Assembly: GCA_021234155.1 (NCBI GenBank)
Contig: JAJEKV010000063.1
Location: 7,956,095 to 8,020,094, forward strand
DNA from: Isoetes taiwanensis
Lineage: Eukaryota; Streptophyta; Lycopodiopsida; Isoetales; Isoetaceae
Reading direction: 5' to 3'
DNA length: 64,000 nucleotides
Both the position numbers and the translations under genes were made by a program. Position 1 is the stretch's first letter, and each line of letters starts with the position of its first letter. This document shows, piece after piece, positions 45,073 through 57,550 of this stretch. Under the pieces are notes generated by a model. The model did not search any database, had not been told where the DNA came from, and saw only the letters and a list, made by a program, of their open reading frames with translations.

Positions 45073-48000
45073 ATGAATTCTAAGGGCAAACCCTCTAGAC
45101 ATGTCTACCGTACTGGAGCTGCTGGATGTGGTGGAAAAGCTGCCCCAACTAATGCGAAGAATTCAGGAACTGTATGTTCTAGTCGATCCATGTATTGGCT
45201 TTCTTAGTCTTACTTCTACATGCTTGGCTGAACCTTTGCTAATGCCAGGAACTGAAGAGAACTTTGGCCTGTGTTACAGCCCATTCCATGCCCTTTCTGC
45301 GATAGAATTTTCAAACAAGATGGTCGTTTGAAGGAACATTTGAAGAGCAAGCATCCAGATGGAGGTGCAATCCAGGATACACAGGAAGCATTTTTGGGAT
45401 CTGCAGTTCCTGCAGCGGACATTTTGCCTGCAATATCAATCCAGAATGATCAGGTTCCCCAGCAGTCATCATATCCCGTGAAGACACCTAAGACTTTGCT
45501 TCATGAATGGTGCCAGAAAAATAATCGACCTTCACCCAAATTTATGCATGTTGGTGATCTAATTTTCTCTTACATATTAGTCTTGAATTTATAGAAACAT
45601 TAAATAACACTTTTTTTTTCTCAAACGTGTAGGTCGAGATTGAGCAAGGTTTTCATTGCAGAGTCATTCTTCCTGATGCTAGGAAAAGAGAGGCGGATGT
45701 GATACTTTGGTACAGGGATCAGGCTGCTCCTACGTCACAGGAAGCTCAACATCGCGCTGCAATTGTAGCATTACATCATGTATTGGGAAACAGAAGGTAT
45801 ACTTCGGTCAATTTGCTTTCCTTGGTCAGACAAAGAGGAAGTTTTTGTAGTATTTTAGTGCCAAATGCTGTTTCAAGTGTAGGATAAAGTGTTGTAGGTC
45901 AACTGGCAGTTCCTTGCCTGCCAGGCTGCGTGCTTGGCATGGCTCATTGCTGTAAGAAGGTTTTGTTATTTTTGCAGTAAATATGCAATTGAGGTTGGTT
46001 AAAAATTTTTGAATTTACTTGTGACATCTCCTTCATGTGCCAAAAGACTTAAATGTTGGACATTAACTGTAACGTTCTAGTTGTGGTTACCTTGCTCAAG
46101 AGTTTCCTCTTTTCAGACTGGATCGGATCATTCCTGATGAGTATCGGCAGCAATGGTATGAACTGGATGCTGCGGCAGAAGCAAAAGAAGCAAGATCGAA
46201 GGCGGGCATTCCAAAAGCAAAAAAGCAAGTTCATACACCAGAATTGCAATCTGTCTATATGAGTGAGAGCAATAGGCGGTTGGTTGAAGGCATCCTAAAG
46301 GAAGGGTCTGGTGGGTCTAATGGGGCTGGAACTCATGTGAAAGACCAAATCAACAGAAGATGTGAAGTAGAGTATGACAATTGCCAAGCCGAGAAAATTA
46401 GCTGCATATTTGAAAAGGAGAGAGATATTTTGGAGGGTACATCAACTTCCAATATGTGTGCGCAGTTGTCACAACTAGGCTTTAAAGATTGTCATATAAA
46501 GGTGGCAATGGAAGTGGCAAACACGCTGTCCAGTGCTCTCGATTGGCTAGTCCTTAATGTCCCAGAGTGTGATCTTCCAGTGAATTTTGCTCCTGAAGCA
46601 TCCAAGTCATCTGTACGTGTACTTGTAAGGGAGTTGCAAGGGGCCATCATTAACGACGAGGGCATTTCGTATTTGATGAAGTATGGTTATTCACATGATG
46701 GTTGCATTGCGGCCTTACTTAAAACAAATGGAGATATAAACTTGGCATTACGTAATTTATTTGAAGACCTAATAAGAAATGAAACTTCCGATTACGTGGG
46801 AATAGATTATGATGAGTTGAATCAGTTAAGAGAAGACGAATTGATTGCATTACAGTCAATATTTGAAGGAGAGGAGGTGACATTTTCCAATGCACTTTTG
46901 AAAATACTAATCAACTTTCCGCTCGGCCATTTAGAGATGGAGGTAAACTGTTTGCTCATGTTTGTAAGTGGTTTGTGATTGTAGGAAGTAATACGAGAAA
47001 GACCTTTGATGTTTGATTGTTTTGCATTTGCAGGTTCATTTAGGAAACTTATACCCTTTTGAAATTCCAACAATTACCTTTTATAGCAAGATTTTACATT
47101 CAGGACTGTTGTTGCAACTTACTCGAATAACGGCTGATTATGCAGCTCAGCTTGTGGGGTCACCTATGATATATGAATTAGTATGCTTTGCAAAAGATTC
47201 TGTAGTAGACCTTATCCACAACTACGATGGAAGCTCCGCTAGCCAGTCAAGCAAGAAAGAGTTATCTAACAACAAGCCAACTCTTGGGAGCATAGTTGCC
47301 AAATATAACAAGCAGTCAATTCCAAATGGATGTGGTAAAATTACTCACGAGAGAGGAGAGATGATGGCATACAAAGATGCTGAGAAAGACACTGCTAGGC
47401 TGAGAGTCGAGTGGGATCATCTGCAAAATTCTCCAGAACATAAAAAAATGTTATCCTCCAGACAAAAACTTCCAGCTCACAGCATGAGAAATCAGTTAAT
47501 AGAGGCCATTGATAAAAATCCCGTCACTGTTATCTGTGGTGAAACTGGATGTGGAAAATCTACACAGGTATTATTGAGTTGTTGCATTTCTCAGGTCTCT
47601 TTCTCTAGATATATATAACTTCAAAGGAAATGGGAAAGCGTTGTTAATTTGAGATGATACCAAGAGCTTGCACTTGGAATAAGAAACATCAAGTTTCTAA
47701 TACAACATAGAATATATGGTTATATATGTAACGTTAATGGAAGACAAGTGTTAAGTTTGGATTCTTTAATAGTAATCTCAGTACTTGAATTGTTTCCTAT
47801 GCTCCTTTTTTATAAGTTATAAGCTTTATGCAGATCTCACTCTTCTTTTTTTCTCAAAAGGTACCACAGTACATATTGGAGTCATGGATTGAGAAAGGAC
47901 ATGATATATGCAATATATTGTGCACACAGCCGAGGAGGCTCTCTGCAATTGGACTGGCCAATCGTGTTGCAAGAGAAAGAGGGCAAGGTGTTGGAAAAAC

Positions 48001-51000
48001 TGTAAGTGCGTAGAGCCAAGTCCTTGTATAACGATTTATGATAATTTCTGCAGATATTTAAGATGTTCTATGATCTGGCTTCCAAATTTATATGCAGATT
48101 GGATACTCGGTGCGTCTAGAAAGTTGTCGGTCACATTACACCCGCTTGCTTTTTTGTACTACTGGCATTGTTTTACGGAGATTAATATCTGATCCCAGCC
48201 TTGAAGGAGTTACTCATGTCATTGTTGATGAAGTGCACGAGAGAACTGTAGAGAATGATCTTTTGCTGCTGCTTCTGAAGAAGCTTTTGAAGAGGTTCAA
48301 TGCTAACTTCCTCCTTGTCTTCCCTGTGGAATGAATTTTTTGGCTGATGCCTTATCTTTGCTCTTCTGTTTTACCAAGGTCAGCGAGCATTCGTCTGATA
48401 CTGATGTCAGCAACACTTAATTCAAGCGTTTTTGCTGGATATTTTCAAGAAATAGTTGGTCACTGCCCAATGGTCTGTCATATTCCAGGATTTACATTTC
48501 CTGTAAAAGAGTTGTTCTTAGAAGATGTCCTAGAGCTTACAGGATACAAAATAAATCGGAAATCAAAGTATTCAAAAGGCAAATCTAGTCAATTGCTGTC
48601 CTCCATGAAGCCAGTTATGCCAACTTCAGATGTAGACAGTTGGGAGGTGCAGGGTGAACAGCAGGATTTTAGATTTTTCCCAGTTACATACAGCGAGCTC
48701 ACGCTGCAGGCAATGGCATATATAGATGAGAGCATTATTAATTTTGATCTTATTGAGACTCTATTATGCACAGTTCTCCAACTAGAGATGACTCCCTCAG
48801 AAGTTTATGGACCATTGATACCATGCGGAGAGGAAATTAATGGCTTGCAAAATAATGGATCTTTTCTGATTTTTCTTCCTGGCATGTTTGAAATAAGAAG
48901 ATTACAAGTCCGATTGCAATCTTCTAAAAAACTTGCAGAATATGGTGTTGATGGGAAGTGGGTGCTAGCATTACATGGCTCGCTTTCAAATGAGGAACAG
49001 AGCCGGGTATTTCTGAAGCCGCCACCAGGCGTAAGGAAAATAGTTCTTTCAACCAATATTGCTGAAACAAGCATTACCATTGATGATATTTTGTAAGCTT
49101 CTATCTCCGTTGTTTTCTGTTGGCACTTTTATCTGGGGGATGGAATTGGTGACAGTGTATAGTCACATAGCAAGACATGCATATGTGAAATTGGGTGATT
49201 AGGCTGTTTTCAATTCCTTTTCGCAGCCATACATTTTGGATGCTTGTATCTAATGAATGTCCTTTGTTAAGAGACCGTGCTGGTTTGTGTAAATTGCAAA
49301 GATCTTCAATCCTTAGGATAAACGTGTTCATATATTTGTGGAACTTAAAAGTTTCGTCTGATCTTGTTCAGGTATGTCATAGACACGGGTCGTCATAAAG
49401 AGATGGCATATGATCATACCAAGAGTCTTTCTTGCTTGGAGGATGCCTGGATTTCGAAGTCTAATGCAAAACAGAGGCGTGGACGTGCTGGCCGTGTTCA
49501 ATCAGGTTGTTGTTTACGACTTTTCAGCCAGGAAAAATTTAAAGAGATGCATGAGCAGCAACTTCCAGAAGTACTTCGTGTCTCCCTTGAAGGTTTATGC
49601 CTAAAAGTAAGTTCAAGCTGGTTATTTCATTATCTTGACATATGTAAAGACCTGGTTACCCTTGAGCCTTTAGATTGCACGACCCTCATTGTGCATGTTC
49701 CCTTGAAATGATGGACTTCTATGCAGTAATTCTTCCTCGGTTGCAGCTGACTACTACCCATATGGCATGCTGTGTAGATTGTTTAGGGTGGCCTTATGGG
49801 ACATTAAAATCTTATAGGGTTGTTCTGGGTAATTTTACATGCAATATGGTGCACCATATATTTGATAGCAATGATTTTGGACCTCTTAGGCAACTGTACA
49901 GTTGCACATAGAAATCAGCTCTTCAACTTGCTTGACCACAAAATTTCTTACTCTTAAAGTATGAGTTAAAACTTTTGCGTTATTTTGGGAATATTAGTGG
50001 GGTCAATATGGTCTACGAGTTGATGGCTTTGTTCTTTCATGTGTTCATTGTTAACATGTTATATAATTCAGTCCGATTGCTATGATAACTGGTTTTTTGC
50101 CACTCCAAAGTGGAACTTCTTTGTACGTGTTTCTTGATGGTGATATTATGATTGTCACTTCCGCTAATTATATTCTCTAATTGACAGATCAAATGCCTTG
50201 TACCAGGAGACTTGGTGACTGTATTGTCAGAGATGTTGACTTCTCCATTATCAGGTTCCATTGACATGGCTGTGAAAAGCCTGCAAGATCTAAATGCATT
50301 AGATGGGGAAGAAAGCCTCACACCCCTCGGTCGGCATCTTGCACAAATGCCTGTCGACGTGCTTGGCGTTGGAAAAATGCTAATATTTGCCTGTATGCTA
50401 CGATGCATTGATCCCATGCTCACTATTGCTGCAGCATTGAGTGGGCGCTCTCCCTTTTTATCCCTCTCAGACCGGAGAGAAGAGACTACCAAAGTTAAAT
50501 GTAGCTTTTCTGATGGTAGCAAAAGTGATCACATTACATTGTTGCTGCTTATAATGGATGGGTATATGCTCGGAAACAGGGGCGTATTGCTGAAAACGAT
50601 TATTGTGCTGTTAATCTTTTATCAAAAGACAGTCTGCTTGGTATTGAGGCAAGTCGTATTGACTATTTAAAACTACTAGCAGATCTTGGTTTCATCTCAA
50701 AAACTAATTTGGACAGAGGCTCTGCAATCTCTGGGAATCTAGCAGATCCAGAACCTTTTGTTATCAATTCTACAAGTGTCAGAGTTATCAAAGCCATTGT
50801 CTGTGCTGGATTTTATCCAAACATAGCACGTGTCCAGCATCCTGAACAGACATATGTGCAGACAGAAGCCGGGACAGTTCCTAAGCCTGCTGCTGCTCAT
50901 GAAATCCATTACTTTACAAAACCAGATGGGCGGGTCTTTTTGCATCCTTCCAGTGTCAACTTCCAAGTTGCGAAGTATGAGAGCAATTGGCTTGCATATA

Positions 51001-51290
51001 CTGAGAAGTTGAAAACTTCCAAGATATTTCTAAAGGAAGTTTCAGTGGTTCCTGCTTATAGTCTGCTGCTTTTTGGTGGAAAGATAAGTGTCATGCATGA
51101 GAAACAGGCTATTGCAGTTGATGATTGGCTGGTGTTCGAAGCACCTGCACGTATAGCTGTTTTAATTAGGGAATTACGTACAAAGGTCGATTTTCTTTTG
51201 TTGGAAAAGATTAAAGATCCTACTCTAGATATCTCTGCGAGCTCAGTTGTTACGGCTGTTATTCGACTTTTGAGTACTGATGGGTTTTGA
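45073..51290 (+). CDS. DExH-box RNA helicase, DHX57/plant DExH4-DExH7 type
   Basis: Inferred exons: 45073-45171, 45280-45549, 45633-45796, 46117-46942, 47034-47567, 47861-48001, 48098-48294, 48379-49092, 49372-49606, 50188-51290; all borders are GT/AG and phases agree. About 1427 residues, near the usual family length. Order: C2H2 finger ([20 protein letters not shown], residues 37-58), dsRBD-like region ([16 protein letters not shown]), two UBA-like segments (about 290-335 and 360-398; [15 protein letters not shown]), RWD domain (about 410-530), then helicase motifs [10 protein letters not shown] (~622), II DEVH (722-725), [16 protein letters not shown] and [12 protein letters not shown]2 and OB-fold regions. 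DEAH/RHA helicases unwind RNA with ATP. One base is missing near 50546, where the frame changes from 1 to 3 although homology continues; it is either a consensus error or a recent lesion. ATG chosen because exon 1 joins cleanly to the finger. Confidence 0.9.
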
Positions 51291-52587
51291 GCTCTCATGC
51301 TCATCAACCATTCCTCGTATTCTTCTCAGTGGGTTTCTTCAAACTGCTTTTGAATGTTTTCCTTGTATGTTCTATAAGGTAAGGAGCCTGCAGTATTTGC
51401 CTTAACTTAGTATGTAGGGTTCTAATATATGTTTGATTCTTCAAAATGCAGCCAGGCATGATCTTTTGTGGCTTATGTATTGGTGGTCTGGTATCTGGTC
51501 TATGACTTATAGTTCTCGAACCTGCTTGTCTTTTAGCTTCAGGGGTAAGAAGATGTTCTATATAATATATACTATTATTCTCTGACGTCCCACAAACCCC
51601 TTGAGCAATTTGGTCATTTGCCTGCAGTGTTTGATTCAGTGGAAGAATTTGTTTTGTTTGAAGGGACAAGATTGTGTTACCTTTCCAATGATGATCTAAA
51701 AGGTGATAATGAAGAAGATTGGAACATGAAGATAGTTCGCTGTACATTTATGCAGAAGCAACAGACACAAGGGCAGAATCGGAATTATTTGTGTATCATT
51801 GAAAGAAATGCTTTTAGTAAGCGATAGCTCATAATACTGTGGGGTCTCAGTTCAGAAGGAAAGAAGAATGAGCTGCAAAGATGAATATTACATGTTATAA
51901 GAAATCCGTGAAGATTATATACAAAACATTTAAGTTGATTATATACAAAACGTTAAGTTGATTGAGAAGAGCAGTCACTATTCTAGTAATAGCTGGGGAA
52001 GCCTTCTGATCTTAAAAAAATGACAATGTAATGGGTCAATCATAGTTACCCACTTTGCCTATACTAATGGAAGATCTGTTTGCAATTTGTGAATATATAT
52101 ATAGCAGGCTATGTTGTCCTCCATCCCATCTCCTTCAAGGTGCAGGTGCCTCCTTAGGCTGGGTTCACATGCAACCATTGTCGGAGAGGGGCCCCTGCTT
52201 TTGCCATGTGCTAATTGGCGATAGAGGGATGGTCCATGTGAAAGAGTGAGCCTTTTAGGCAGTTGAAGCCCTCTCGATTCATCTCCTTTCCAAGCATCTA
52301 CGTATGGTTGTCAACCGCACTATGACAAGTTTTTTATCTTGTTGCTCTAGAGTGGAAAGTCAAAAGCTCCTCCAACATTATTTGGGCAAAAGCCCCGACT
52401 TTTATGATGATCTAGTTGTAGTTGAGGTTGTTTGCATAAAGTAGTTGGACATTGCATGTACTGGGGATAAAGCAGCAATGCAATGCTAGCTACTTGGTTG
52501 GAGAACATTTAGATATAGAGACAAGGTCAAGAAGATGATACTAATTTTGTCATCTAAAAGAACAAAGTTTTTCACGTCAAGAAGTAT
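51291..52587 (+). other. 3' UTR of the helicase and following intergenic DNA
   Basis: No conserved frame. The open stretch at 51618-51827 has no recognised domain and probably lies in the 3' UTR. A short duplicate (GATTATATACAAAAC.TT, about 51913 and 51939) is the only structure noticed. Confidence 0.5.
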
Positions 52588-53040
52588 TGTAACGTTCCTA
52601 ACCGACATGCCCTTAGCCAACTGGGCAAAACCGTCTAGACGTTTATGAGTAGTCGCTTCTACCCATTTATGCTTGTCTCGGGGAACGCCCTACAGGCACA
52701 TTCAAGGTTCGAATACTCGAGCGGTCTACCATGGGCCCGTTACAGTCTCTCCCACTAGAACTATGCTCGTCCTCGAGCATCCAAGGTTATACCATGTCAC
52801 AATAATTACCAAGTCTTTGCAAATTACCCATGCATATAGGCACCCATGGAGACTCGAACTCGAGACCTGCTCTGATACCAACTGTAACGTTCCTAACCAA
52901 CATGCCCTTAACCAACTGGGCAAAACCGTCTAGACGTTTATGAGTAGTCGCTTCTACCCATTTATGCCGGTGTCTCGGGAACGCCCCACAGGCACATTCA
53001 AGGTTCGAATACTCGAGCGGTCTACCATGGGCCCGTTACA
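52588..53040 (-). mobile_element. TRIM (miniature LTR retrotransposon)
   Basis: Two ~157-bp direct repeats (52588-52744 and 52883-53040), each TGTAACG...CGTTACA, flank a 138-bp core. On the minus strand the core begins GTTGGTATCAGAGC (tRNA-Met primer site, two bases from the LTR) and ends with the purine tract GTGGGAGAGAC. The whole is flanked by a perfect 5-bp target duplication, AGTAT. No coding capacity. Confidence 0.93.
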
Positions 53041-53449
53041 AGTATGGGGTTATTGAAATAATCCAAGAGGCTAATTTTTGATATATGTGGAGTCATTGGC
53101 CTAGACAATGTAGGATTTACCATGGCAAAGAGTGAATCAAGAAATAATGTACTTATGGTTTATCTATTGCTAGGAATAAATCTAATGGAAAATGCTATTG
53201 ACATTAACCTAGCTAGCCAAGTGTACCAACACCTTTGGCACGTCCCATAAATTACAAATTGTGCAGGACTTATTACTAATATTATTGAGGTCATCGATGA
53301 CTTGAGCATCGACATATAGTCAAGAGTTTGCTTTATGTCTATCTATGACATTAGTATTAACATCGGGGCTTATGATCCTGGTTGGCTACTTGCTGCATAG
53401 AGACTTTATTATTAGAATTTAAATTGACTGAATTTTATTATCGGTAGGG

Positions 53450-53575
53450 AAAAAGGCCTATGTGGTCCAATAGAATAGAATATTATACCTATTACTTCAT
53501 AGTTAAACAACCACTGAAGGGTTTTCAACCAAAACCTTAATAGTAATAAATGTATTGCCAAAAAAATTACATATT
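53450..53575 (-). mobile_element. LINE 3'-UTR relic
   Basis: Contains CAATAGAATAGAATATT, then AAACAACCACTGAAGGGTTTTC and AAAACCTTAATAG, collinear with the LINE 3' region at 41255-41395. Read on the minus strand it is a short 3' fragment. Confidence 0.45.
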
Positions 53576-54889
53576 ACAGCTTGTATGATTAATCAACCCT
53601 TACAGTATAGAGGTCTAGGTCTCAAACCTATCTAATCAACCGCTAGATTGTACATATGGTGATCCACTAGGTAAGTAAGTACTACAGAAAAAGAATGATG
53701 CCAAGGTTGCTAGCATGCCCAGTTGTGTTAGGGATTGTCGACACCTTCTTTATCTAGATGACATGAGACTTGCTCAACATCTTCCTCACCAAGGTAAGTA
53801 CTACAGGCATGTCTTTTAGCACTTTGACCATTCTCCATCTTCTACCTCAAGTACCTGGTGTGCTGCTAACAAAAAGATGCATAAATAATGAAAATAAAAG
53901 TCAAGACAAAGATAACTGATACTATAAGGATTTTATAGCAGAGGCCAAGCTGCAAAAAGTGTAAATCGAACTAAAAGTCCGCTATAATATGGTGCATGAA
54001 CTGAGTGCTGATGCCTTAATAATGTCAAAAAACTGTGAACTAAACAGAGGGTGCATATGAATTGTAAATGAAGGTAAGTACTATAAGCATCTTTTACAGG
54101 TTTACACATTGAAAGTAGCTTTTACACTTTCCACACATCCATGCTTCTAGTCATCAAATACCAAACAATATAATCCTTAGCACTACACATGTAATTCATT
54201 CTATTGTCTTCAATTTTTGTTCGTGGTCCTCCTCCAGAAATATTCTGCAATGCAATCGAAGTCTTTGTTTTGGTGCCACATTTTTGTTTCATCACAATTT
54301 TCAGTCATCCGATGCTATCACTATGACGACGACGAATCATCGATGCGATCGCTATTACTATGACGACGAGTCATCGCTCGATTATTTGTTTGCAGGAGGT
54401 ATCATAACTCAACCCTGGGATCGAGGATCTCCGGCACATCAAATCCGCCATAGATCCCTGGTCATGCCTTAGTTTTTGATATTTTTCTGTAGCATTTGTT
54501 CGCCTGCTAGATGAAACAACCTCGCAGGACTTTCATGAAAGCTACACTTGAAAGATACATGCCCTCTTTTGCAAATGCGGTCTTCAATGCGTCTAGAATC
54601 TCTATCTAGAAAAAAAGGGTCTCTGTTAAAATGGCGGCAAGGTCTTCATCCTGGAAGCATTTTGCCGCAAAAAACTAAGTTAAGGCACTTTTTCCACAGT
54701 AGTTGCAAAATATGGCTGTCATATACAATATATGACACCATTTGTGACTGCAGGGCTAAAAATGAGACACACAAATTAATTGAATTTTTTCATGAAGTCC
54801 TTCCATTTTCTGCTTCCTTTTTCCACTTTTCTGCATTGTGAGTGTCTATGGCAAACACAACATGGAAATTGGGTCCCAATTTTTTGTCG
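53576..54889. other. Non-coding
   Basis: A small duplication around CTATCACTATGACGACGA / CGCTATTACTATGACGACGA lies at 54316-54372. Near 54760-54880 weak LINE endonuclease-like residues can be read but frames are broken. No host gene seen. Confidence 0.4.
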
Positions 54890-55765
54890 GAAGTTAAGTT
54901 ATATACTGACACGTGGCATATCTGTTACGGCTTCAAGCTCTCGGTTCGATAGAACTTACTGAAATGTAGATGCAGCTGTGGCACCTTCAGGTCTCCTCCG
55001 GTTCTGTCTCAAAGACAACTCAGTTTCAGATCACCATCCGCAATTCCTTTCAGACGAGCCTTTGTAGCAACGACAACCTGGACGGACATGTTTTTGCTTA
55101 AATGTAAAGTTCTTGAAGGATGCTGACTTTCAGGAAGGCTGCAAGAATACCTTCAGCCGACGTCGAGACATGGTTGGCATAGTGGATGCAATTGCAGCAA
55201 TCAATGGTTTTTCCATACAGTGGGGCCAAGAGTCTGCAGCAGCAAGTCGCGTTTTATTGGACACCTTGTGTCAGGACCTGCTCCATACTCGACAGGGACT
55301 TCTTTCAGGTGTTCACGATCGAATTATTCTAGCACAGATCCAAGCATTGGAGGAGGACCAAATCCAACAAGCAAAGGCGAAAGCAGGTTTGCAGTGGTTT
55401 CATGATGGAGACCGTTGTACATGCTTCTTTTTCCGTGCGCCTAAGAGGCGTCGCATGACGTCAACCATGTCCTCACTGCTTTTGCCAGATGGCTCGGTGC
55501 TAACAGAGCCAATAGAGCTCAAGCAACATCATATAACCACTTTCAGATGTTTTTCGCTGAGAAACATCTTCCCCTTCAATCAGAACAGCGACATGCGGTT
55601 TTGTTTAGGATTCCCCCCATCATCTCTGACAAGCAACGCGTATCAATAGAGGCGTCTATGAAGCGTGTCAAGCGGTTTAGACTTGTTTTGTGCTGGTACG
55701 TCCTTTGCCTGAAGTTTGTTATTTGGCCTATATACTTCTTTATAGTTGGTGTGCACGTGAGTATA
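54890..55765 (+). pseudogene. LINE fragment: endonuclease end and pre-RT region
   Basis: The plus strand reads LTRGISVTASSSRFDRTYWN and then, after a stop, VSDHHPQF (the Ser-Asp-His near the end of APE-type endonucleases). This is followed by the linker before reverse transcriptase (55113-55649: QALEEDQIQQAKAKAGLQWF, GDRCTCFFFRAPKRR, LLPDGSVLTEP). After a shift come AEKHLPLQSEQRHAVLFRIP and a hydrophobic stretch, and the element stops at 55765, before any RT core. It shares its last ~200 bases and 3' junction with 58260-58490. Confidence 0.75.
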
Positions 55766-56200
55766 TTGTGACATGTTTGTGTTCCTTTTAATTTGGACCT
55801 ACTTGAAAGTTTGGAATTTTAGTTCCAGTTGTTTATCGAATAATATCATTCGCAATTATGACATGTGAAGAGAAACAATATAGTGATGTAATATTTTCAG
55901 TTCGATTGTTAGAAACCTACATGAAAAAATATGGAGGCCTTTGTTTTCTTATTTTTTTCCCTTAAGGTAACAAAATAAACTTTATTGATTGGAAAATTTC
56001 TACAAAGCTATATTAGATCCATTTATGGATCAGAGCGATATCTAGCGGCCAACATGATAGCAGTTACATGACAAAATTATGTAGTACTTGGTTGGAACTG
56101 ATTCAACCTCTTCCCAAACAGCTAATACTATGGGGACCATAGCATTAGCTCTTTCAAACTAGTAAGTACTATGGAAAAGGGTTCTGCCCTTTCTTGTAAA
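55766..56200. repeat. Dispersed repeat shared with 63475-64000
   Basis: GGAATTTTAGTTCCAGTTGT, TTTTTTCCCTTAAGGTAACA, AACTTTATTGATTG and ATCTAGCGGCCAACATGATA occur in the same order in both places. At 55766 it directly follows the LINE fragment. At 63475 it follows the TIR element, because the sequence 58491-63474 has been inserted into this block. Confidence 0.85.
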
Positions 56201-56987
56201 CCATACTTTATAAAAGCTAGCATGCCTCTGCCTCTAAAAACAAAGGTCAGCGTCAAGATAAAAAGTTTAAAATTAAACTGTAGCGGAATTCTTCAATCAA
56301 CGGTCTAATAAGAATGCCATCAATTTGCTCCTAAACTTAATACCAAAATTCCCTTGAAGTTTCCTCTCAGAAGTCGCATGGATTATAACATTTCAAGAAC
56401 TTGCTCCCAATTGCGTGAGGCTAGAGCTTCCTATTATGTAAGGATTCAAAGACACTAGAGTACATAGACAAAGAACATGTCAGCTACATCTAATCCCATC
56501 TAGTCTTGTCACCTCAGGGGTCAAGTGCACAATAATCAAGAGCCTCCCATCTCATGCTCATGAATATAGCATTACTTACCATACTATCTATTGTAAATAT
56601 CTCCCATCGAGTTTCTCCTGGTTGGGATAGGATATCACAACCACTGAGAACTCATGCTTCAAAATTATTCCTTACATAGTATAGCATAAATTGTAGATAA
56701 TATATATAAAGTCAACATTTTGAAATAAAAACGGCTTATTACTCTATATCCCATGCAGTTCCATCAACATGGATATGCCTTCTAATGAAGGCACCAACAC
56801 TGTGTCTACAAATTAATCCATAAATGCGAGCTAAATAAATTTATGTATTACTGAAACGCCACAACTACTTGTCGAAATAAGAATAGCATAAACCATTTCA
56901 ATGAGCTTTATATGATATAAAAACTAATTGCTAGGCATCAGATGAACAAATAACAAGAGACTACACTAATAGCAGTGCATAACTATT
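56201..56987. other. Non-coding
   Basis: AT-rich, no frames of note and no element ends recognised. Confidence 0.4.
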
Positions 56988-57550
56988 TGTAATGTTCCTT
57001 AACCACCCCGGGCTAAACCAATTGGCCAAAACATCCAGATCCATCTCACCCATTTATAGTGGTATTAGGAAACGCCACACCAAGTCTACTCGAGGGGTCT
57101 CATATGGGTCCGTTACAATCTCTCCCACTAGAACTGTGCTCATCCTCAAGCATCAACAAGACCATAGACCACACCATCCATGGTGTTCAAAACCAAGCCA
57201 AGGACATATTGTCAAACGGTATCCAAGTTATACATGCCCCCAGGGAAACTCGAACTCAAGCCCGGCCTTGATACCAAATGTAATCTTCCTCAACCACCCC
57301 GGCGTAAATCAATTGGCCTAAACATTCGGATATTTATGGGAAATCCATCCCACCCTCTTATGGTGGTATCAGGAAATGTGACACCAAGATCTACGGAGCA
57401 GTCTCCCATATGGGTCTGTTACAATCTCTCCCACTAGAACTATGCTCGTCCTCGAGCATCATAAGACCATGTACCAAACCATTCCATGGTGTCCAAGACA
57501 ATGCCAAGACCATAACGTTTAATGATATCCAAGTTATACATGCCCCCATG
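56988..57550 (-). mobile_element. Tandem TRIM array (LTR-core-LTR-core)
   Basis: LTRs TGTAATGTTCC...CCGTTACA (56988-57117) and TGTAATCTTCC...CTGTTACA (57279-57423) are each followed on the plus strand by the same core, starting ATCTCTCCCACTAGAACT and running to ACATGCCCCC. The first core ends with TTGATACCAAA (primer site, inverted). The second core is cut at about 57550 by LINE sequence. This is a diverged relative of the TRIM at 52588-53040. Confidence 0.8.

Noticed and set aside
46244-46978. Start of the helicase at an internal codon near 46244
   Set aside because: The codon is TTG, and upstream exons join in phase with clear family homology.
51618-51827. A separate small gene after the helicase
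   Set aside because: No domain and no conserved start; more likely 3' UTR.
52726-52933. Protein-coding frames inside the TRIM and its tandem relative (also 56992-57688)
   Set aside because: They overlap LTR, primer site and purine tract and have no homology.
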